A DNA stretch of 64,000 bases from Pseudomonas nabeulensis (GTDB taxonomy: Bacteria > Pseudomonadota > Gammaproteobacteria > Pseudomonadales > Pseudomonadaceae), in NCBI RefSeq assembly GCF_004682045.1, contig NZ_QUZT01000018.1:37773-101772 (forward strand), written 5' to 3'. A program made the translations under genes and the position numbers. Shown here one piece after another: positions 59,700-64,000 of this stretch (within the stretch, counting starts at the first letter, position 1; every line of letters begins with the position of its first letter). Below the pieces are notes generated by a model. That model worked only from the letters and a program-made list of their open reading frames with translations, was not told where the DNA came from and did not search any database.

Positions 59700-61538
59700 T
59701 CAGAAAGCAAAGCACGAACAGCCAAACGCACCCCAGAACCCCTGGAAGTCGCTGACCGGCACGCTGGAAAGGCGGGCTTTTTCGTGGCTATGGGAATGCA
59801 CGCCGCACGGGCCGCTGCATTGGTGAACTTGCGCTTGCAAAGGCGAGCTTGGGCGCCAGTGACCCGGCACCTTGACCACCGGCGACCAGTCCGGCAGTAC
59901 CGGCACGCGCGGCGGTGCGAAATCTTCAAAGTCGCCGGCGCCATACACCACCTTGCCGCCGACCACGGTCAGTACCGATTCGATCCACTTGATGGCTTCT
60001 TCATCGACGCTGAAAAAGTCCGCCGACAGCGCGGCAACGTCCGCCAATTGGCCGACCTTGATCTGGCCTTTCTTGCCCTGTTCGGACGAGAACCAGGCGC
60101 TGCCATGGGTGAACAGCTCCAGCGCAGTCAGGCGTGGCAGGCCTTCGGCGTGCAGCTCCAGGCCACCGACGGTGCGGCCGCTGACCATCCAGTACAGCGA
60201 GGTCCACGGGTTGTAGCTGGACACGCGAGTGGCATCGGTGCCCGCACCCACCGGCACGCCTTCGGCGAGCATGCGCTTGATCGGCGGCGTGGCCTCGGCG
60301 GCCTTGGCACCGTAGCGTTCGACGAAGTACTCGCCCTGGAACGCCATGCGGTCCTGGATCGCAATACCGCCACCCAGTGCACGGACGCGCTCGATGTTTT
60401 TCGGGGTGATGGTTTCGGCGTGGTCGAAGAACCACGGCAAGCCATTGAACGGGATATCGCGGTTGACCTTCTCGAACACGTCGAGCATGCGCGAAATCGA
60501 CTCGTCATAGGTGGCATGCAAACGGAACGGCCAGCGCTGTTCCACCAGGTGACGCACCACCGGCTCCAGCTCCTGCTCCATGGTCAGCGGCAGGTCCGGG
60601 CGTGGTTCAAGGAAGTCTTCGAAGTCGGCAGCGGAGAACACCAGCATCTCGCCGGCGCCGTTGTGGCGCAGGTAGTCGTCGCCCTGGTGCAGCTTGACGC
60701 TGCCGGTCCAGTTCTGGAAATCAGTCAGTTCTTCCTTGGGCTTTTGGGTAAACAGGTTGTAGGCGATACGCACCGTCAACTGTTCTTCCTTGGCCAACTG
60801 CTCGATCACCGCGTAGTCATCGGGGTAGTTCTGGAAACCGCCGCCGGCGTCGATGGCGCTGGTGAGGCCCAGGCGATTGAGTTCGCGCATGAACTGGCGG
60901 GTCGAGTTGACCTGGTATTCCAGCGGCAGTTTCGGGCCTTTGGCCAGGGTCGAATACAGGATCATCGCGTTCGGACGGGCCACCAGCATGCCGGTGGGGT
61001 TGCCGTTGCTGTCACGCACGATCTCGCCGCCCGGCGGGTTCGGCGTGTCCTTGGTGTAGCCGGCCACGCGCAGGGCAGCACGGTTGAGCAAGGCGCGGTC
61101 ATACAAGTGCAGCACAAACACCGGGGTGTCCGGCGCGGCCTGGTTCAACTCTTCCAGGGTCGGCATGCGTTTTTCGGCGAACTGGAATTCGTTCCAGCCG
61201 CCCACTACGCGTACCCATTGTGGGGTTGGGGTGCGGTCAGCCTGGTCCTTGAGCATGCGCAAGGCATCGGCCAGGGAGGGCACACCTTCCCAGCGCAGTT
61301 CGAGGTTGTAGTTCAGACCACCACGGATCAAGTGCAGGTGGGAGTCGTTGAGACCGGGGATCACCGTGCGACCCTTGAGGTCGATAACCTTGGTGCCACT
61401 GCCGCGCAGGGCCATGGCTTCACCGTCGGTGCCCACGGCGACAAAGCGCCCCTGGCTGATGGCGACGGCAGTTGCGCGCGGGTTTTCACGGTCCACGGTG
61501 TGGAACTGGCCATTGAACAGAATCAGATCGGCGTTCAT
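59700..61538 (-). CDS. amidohydrolase family protein (YtcJ-like) with cysteine/histidine tail
   Basis: 612 residues. Typical YtcJ layout: N-terminal small beta domain (LILFNGQFHTVD), metal site GLNDSHLHLIRGG (about 62-74), TIM-barrel with HATYDESISR (near 344), DHAE (near 371) and GAGTDATR (near 428), and the small domain again at the end (GQLADVAALSADFFSV). The last 45 residues are unusual, with HQCSGPCGVHSHSHE and a final GCSCFAF, which could bind metal. Substrate unknown. Its start overlaps the stop of the membrane-anchored ABM-domain gene (ATGA). Confidence 0.87.
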   Translation of the reverse strand: MNADLILFNGQFHTVDRENPRATAVAISQGRFVAVGTDGEAMALRGSGTKVIDLKGRTVIPGLNDSHLHLIRGGLNYNLELRWEGVPSLADALRMLKDQADRTPTPQWVRVVGGWNEFQFAEKRMPTLEELNQAAPDTPVFVLHLYDRALLNRAALRVAGYTKDTPNPPGGEIVRDSNGNPTGMLVARPNAMILYSTLAKGPKLPLEYQVNSTRQFMRELNRLGLTSAIDAGGGFQNYPDDYAVIEQLAKEEQLTVRIAYNLFTQKPKEELTDFQNWTGSVKLHQGDDYLRHNGAGEMLVFSAADFEDFLEPRPDLPLTMEQELEPVVRHLVEQRWPFRLHATYDESISRMLDVFEKVNRDIPFNGLPWFFDHAETITPKNIERVRALGGGIAIQDRMAFQGEYFVERYGAKAAEATPPIKRMLAEGVPVGAGTDATRVSSYNPWTSLYWMVSGRTVGGLELHAEGLPRLTALELFTHGSAWFSSEQGKKGQIKVGQLADVAALSADFFSVDEEAIKWIESVLTVVGGKVVYGAGDFEDFAPPRVPVLPDWSPVVKVPGHWRPSSPLQAQVHQCSGPCGVHSHSHEKARLSSVPVSDFQGFWGAFGCSCFAF

Positions 61539-62125
61539 AGGGTTTCCTTTACAGGGGCTTCAAGCCAGGGAGCGAACAGGCGGGTGGCGGCCGGCATCAG
61601 CAGGTAGACCACCAGCACTACGATAGTCACGGTGACCAGGAACGTGGCGACCACGTAGTTGGAGAGAAACGGGTGCAGGCGCAGGACCGGGCCCCAGATG
61701 ATCGGAATCAGCAAGGTCAGCGGCAGGATCACGAACAGCGTCACCACCGCCTGCTTCCAGCGCGGCGGCTTGGCGGCGTTTTCGGTTTCGGGGTTGAACC
61801 AGAACTCGTTGACCGCACCGATTTCGGTGTTGTCGCCGTCGGCCAGCAGGGGCGCGGCTTCGGCGATCAAGGTCTGGCGTTCGCTGGATTCGAGCCAGGT
61901 TTCCAGGTCATCGGTGGAACGGTAGCGCAGCACGCACGTGAACAACGCCAGACCGTTTTGTTTACTGCGCACGACGTCAACGCCCAGGTGGCCAGGGCGT
62001 GCGCCGGCGATGCGCACGATGCGACGAAGCCAGGCTTCGTAGTCAGCCTCACGGCCTTGTTTGATCAGGTGTTTGACCACCAGGGTGACGACTTCGTCGG
62101 GCCCTGTCTTGGGTGCTGGGTCCAT
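61535..62125 (-). CDS. ABM-domain protein with C-terminal membrane helices
   Basis: 196 residues. N-terminal half is an antibiotic-biosynthesis-monooxygenase (ABM) alpha-beta barrel (VTLVVKHLIKQGREADYEAW, FTCVLRYRSTDDLETWLES); C-terminal part has two helices (about 123-145 and 158-180; VTLFVILPLTLLIPIIWGP, TFLVTVTIVVLVVYLL). The combination is known from bacterial genes of unknown function. Translationally coupled to the amidohydrolase gene. Confidence 0.82.
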   Translation of the reverse strand: MDPAPKTGPDEVVTLVVKHLIKQGREADYEAWLRRIVRIAGARPGHLGVDVVRSKQNGLALFTCVLRYRSTDDLETWLESSERQTLIAEAAPLLADGDNTEIGAVNEFWFNPETENAAKPPRWKQAVVTLFVILPLTLLIPIIWGPVLRLHPFLSNYVVATFLVTVTIVVLVVYLLMPAATRLFAPWLEAPVKETL

Positions 62126-62222
62126 GGTGTGTCCCTCTGCTTGGAGATTTCAGCGATGAGGGAAGTGTGCCGGGGATGCCCTTAGGGAAAATTGGATGTA
62201 CGTGCTGTTTGGATTAAGGGCT

Positions 62223-63056
62223 TCACCGCCAATCTGCAACAATTCCTTGCTCCAGCGCAAAAGCCTGCGCCGCAAGGGTTCGACGCTGAAAGCGCGGCGC
62301 CTCCTCAGCCGTGGCCAACCACAACATCACTGCTGCGGGCACATGGGGCGGCGCACTGCCGGCACGCAAGGCGATCAAGCCTTTGTCACCAATGGTCGCC
62401 TTGAGCGCCTCGGTGGTCACCACCCCCGGGTTGACGGTATAGGCTCGCACACCCGCCTCGCCCAGCTCGATGGTCAACACGCCGGACAACCGCGACACCG
62501 CCGCCTTGCCCGCGCCGTAGGCATAGCCCCAACCGCCCTTGCCCGCCGCCACCGGTGGGTCGCTTTCTCCGGCGCCGGAGGTGACGTTGATCACCACCCC
62601 GCCACCCTGCTCCACCATGTGTTCGGCCACCGCTCGCGTAAGCAGAAAGGGGTTGAGGATATAGCCCTGGAACATCCGCTCCAGGGTTTGGACTTGCAAC
62701 GCCATCACGCCGGCGTTGAGGTCACTGCCTTGATAGATCGCATTGTTGATCAGCACGTCGATGCGTCCGTATTCAGCCAACACCGTCTGGCACGCGGCCA
62801 ACACCGAGGCGCTGTCGAGCAGGTCCATCGGCACCACCAGCACGCGGCAACCTTCGTCGCGCAAGGCCTCGGCCGTGCCGTTGAGGCTGCCGGCCAGGGG
62901 CGCGCCCGAGGCGTCCCGCAACCCGTGTTCGTGCTGTTCACCCTCGTTGAGGGTGCGGGCGCTGATCGCCAGGTCGAAACCGGCGCGGGCAAAGGCCAGC
63001 GCGGTTTCGCGACCAATGCCTCGGCTGGCGCCCGTGATAAAGGCCACTTTGTTCAT
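62223..63056 (-). CDS. short-chain dehydrogenase/reductase
   Basis: 277 residues. NAD(P) motif TGASRGIGRE (9-18), NNA motif (INNAIYQG), active-site serine in NVTSGAGESDP and the YxxxK pair in YGAGKAAVSRL. Classical SDR, NADP preference suggested by the Arg after the second Gly. Substrate unknown. Ten bases after the next SDR gene upstream, same strand. Confidence 0.87.
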   Translation of the reverse strand: MNKVAFITGASRGIGRETALAFARAGFDLAISARTLNEGEQHEHGLRDASGAPLAGSLNGTAEALRDEGCRVLVVPMDLLDSASVLAACQTVLAEYGRIDVLINNAIYQGSDLNAGVMALQVQTLERMFQGYILNPFLLTRAVAEHMVEQGGGVVINVTSGAGESDPPVAAGKGGWGYAYGAGKAAVSRLSGVLTIELGEAGVRAYTVNPGVVTTEALKATIGDKGLIALRAGSAPPHVPAAVMLWLATAEEAPRFQRRTLAAQAFALEQGIVADWR

Positions 63057-63065
63057 AAGCTCTCC

Positions 63066-63833
63066 TTAGAACCGCGCCGCGCGGACCATGGCGTCGATGC
63101 CGCCATCGACAAACACCACGCTGCCATGCACAAACGCCGCCGCGTCGGATTGCAGGAACGCCACCACCGCGGCGATTTCCCCTGGCTCGCCGGTACGCCC
63201 CAGCGGCGCGACAAAGTCACGGGTGGCCTGGCCAAACCGCGCATCGTCCAACGAAGCCTGGTGCAGCGGAGTGTGCACCGCACCCGGCGCGACCACGTTC
63301 AAGCGCACGCCCAACTTGCCCCATTCCACGGCCAGGCCACGGGCATGCTGGGTGATGGCGTTCTTCGACGCGGCATAGGCCACGTGGGATTGCCCGAGCG
63401 CGTTGGCCAGCGCCACGGAGTGGGCCTCATCACCCGCCAACAGGCACTCGATCATCGGCTGGGCATCCGGCCCGGCGTGGGTCGCCGAGACAGAGCCAAT
63501 CACCACCGCCGCCGGTTGCCGCCCCTTGGCCAAGGCGCCTTGTAAACCAGCGAGCAACTGGCTGACCCCAAAGTAATTCACCGCCAGGATCAACCCGCCA
63601 TTCGGCGCGGTCACCCCGACACCGGCGCAGCAGACAAGCCCATCGAGCACCCCGCCGCTGAGTTCGAGCACACGGGTGATCGCGGCATCACGCCCTTGGG
63701 CGGTGGACAGGTCGGCGATCACCTCGGCGTCGTTGCGATCGATCCCGATGACCTGATGGCCGGCCGCACGCAGGGCTGCGCTGACGGCGGCCCCGATTCC
63801 TGAGGCGCTGCCGGTGATGGCTGTAGTAGGCAT
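63066..63833 (-). CDS. short-chain dehydrogenase/reductase (3-alpha-hydroxysteroid dehydrogenase-like)
   Basis: 255 residues. NAD motif TGSASGIGAA (7-16), the short VCCAGVGVTAPN loop, active-site SVSAT and YAASKNA (Tyr-Lys). Layout with a long insertion before the active site (PMIECLLAGDEAHSVALANA) fits the HsdA-like subgroup, as does the end VFVDGGIDAMVR. Real substrate uncertain. First gene of the SDR pair. Confidence 0.85.
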   Translation of the reverse strand: MPTTAITGSASGIGAAVSAALRAAGHQVIGIDRNDAEVIADLSTAQGRDAAITRVLELSGGVLDGLVCCAGVGVTAPNGGLILAVNYFGVSQLLAGLQGALAKGRQPAAVVIGSVSATHAGPDAQPMIECLLAGDEAHSVALANALGQSHVAYAASKNAITQHARGLAVEWGKLGVRLNVVAPGAVHTPLHQASLDDARFGQATRDFVAPLGRTGEPGEIAAVVAFLQSDAAAFVHGSVVFVDGGIDAMVRAARF

Positions 63834-63880
63834 AGTGGTTCTCCGTGATAAACGTAGGTACTTACAAGTTGCACTTGGGG

Positions 63881-63982
63881 GTGAGCGGGCTTGCCCTAAT
63901 GCCAGTCAGTTAAGAAATGACAGGAGCAACACCGCCTCTGTAGTGAGCGGGCTTGCCCCGCGCTGGGTGGCGAAGCCGCCCC
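63881..63982. repeat. two REP copies of the GTGAGCGGGCTTGCCC group
   Basis: GTGAGCGGGCTTGCCC at 63881-63896 and again at 63943-63958, in the same orientation, the second followed by CGCGCTGGGTGGCGAAGCCGCC (hairpin) to 63982. A third REP group in this window. Lies upstream of the SDR gene; the region 63834-64000 holds nothing else visible. Confidence 0.8.
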
Positions 63983-64000
63983 AAATCCATCCACCGCGGA

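Overview
The window is chromosomal DNA of high G+C content. The gene families, the very dense REP/REPIN repeats and the close match of several proteins to Pseudomonas proteins I know (AmiE, thiol dioxygenase, YcaC) point to a Pseudomonas of the P. fluorescens group. I see no rRNA, tRNA, CRISPR array, transposase, integrase or prophage gene. Coding density is high; the only gene-free stretches above about 300 bases are 16500-16813 and 55697-56065, and both hold a REPIN and promoter signals.

Layout. 1-2708: end of a ribbon-helix-helix protein, an MFS and a MATE exporter. 2746-6371 (minus): short-chain amide catabolism operon fmdA-fmdB-amiE-amiB. 6459-11582: a GntR/UTRA regulator divergent from a lyase, dctA and fumC, which looks like a module that takes up a dicarboxylate-type compound, splits it to release fumarate and feeds that into the TCA cycle. 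11560-16499 (minus): a complete urtABCDE-type urea/amide ABC importer. 16814-20837: an NCS1 permease fused to a hybrid histidine kinase, followed by a LuxR-type response regulator. fmdA and urtA share a dyad TACGT-N6-ACGTA in their promoters, so these nitrogen loci may form one regulon, possibly under the NCS1-kinase/LuxR pair.

20878-29169: regulators (LysR, small AraC, two convergent winged-helix ATPases, GlxA type), a pirin and a secreted protein made of eight 13-residue repeats. 29233-30582: a Fic protein. 30653-49143: a large organosulfur region with ABC transporter parts, two flavin monooxygenases, a LysR regulator, 3-mercaptopropionate-type thiol dioxygenase, four-domain rhodanese, TauD-like dioxygenase, TonB receptor, an FAD protein with a 2[4Fe-4S] ferredoxin, peroxiredoxin-like protein, SfnB-like flavoprotein and a 2-hydroxyacid dehydrogenase. 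Several of its promoters share AT-rich motifs, and three leaders share a CCGACCCC...GGAGG element.

49299-55696 (minus): a TonB receptor, beta-propeller phytase and a dedicated ExbB-ExbD-TonB set behind a Pho box, i.e. a phytate-use operon. Divergent from it, a gene for a membrane GGDEF protein with a degenerate active site has its own Pho box, followed by an AraC regulator. 58006-63833 (minus): LysR, YcaC-type hydrolase, YtcJ-type amidohydrolase, a membrane-anchored ABM-domain protein and two short-chain dehydrogenases.

All calls are by reading the sequence; no search was run.
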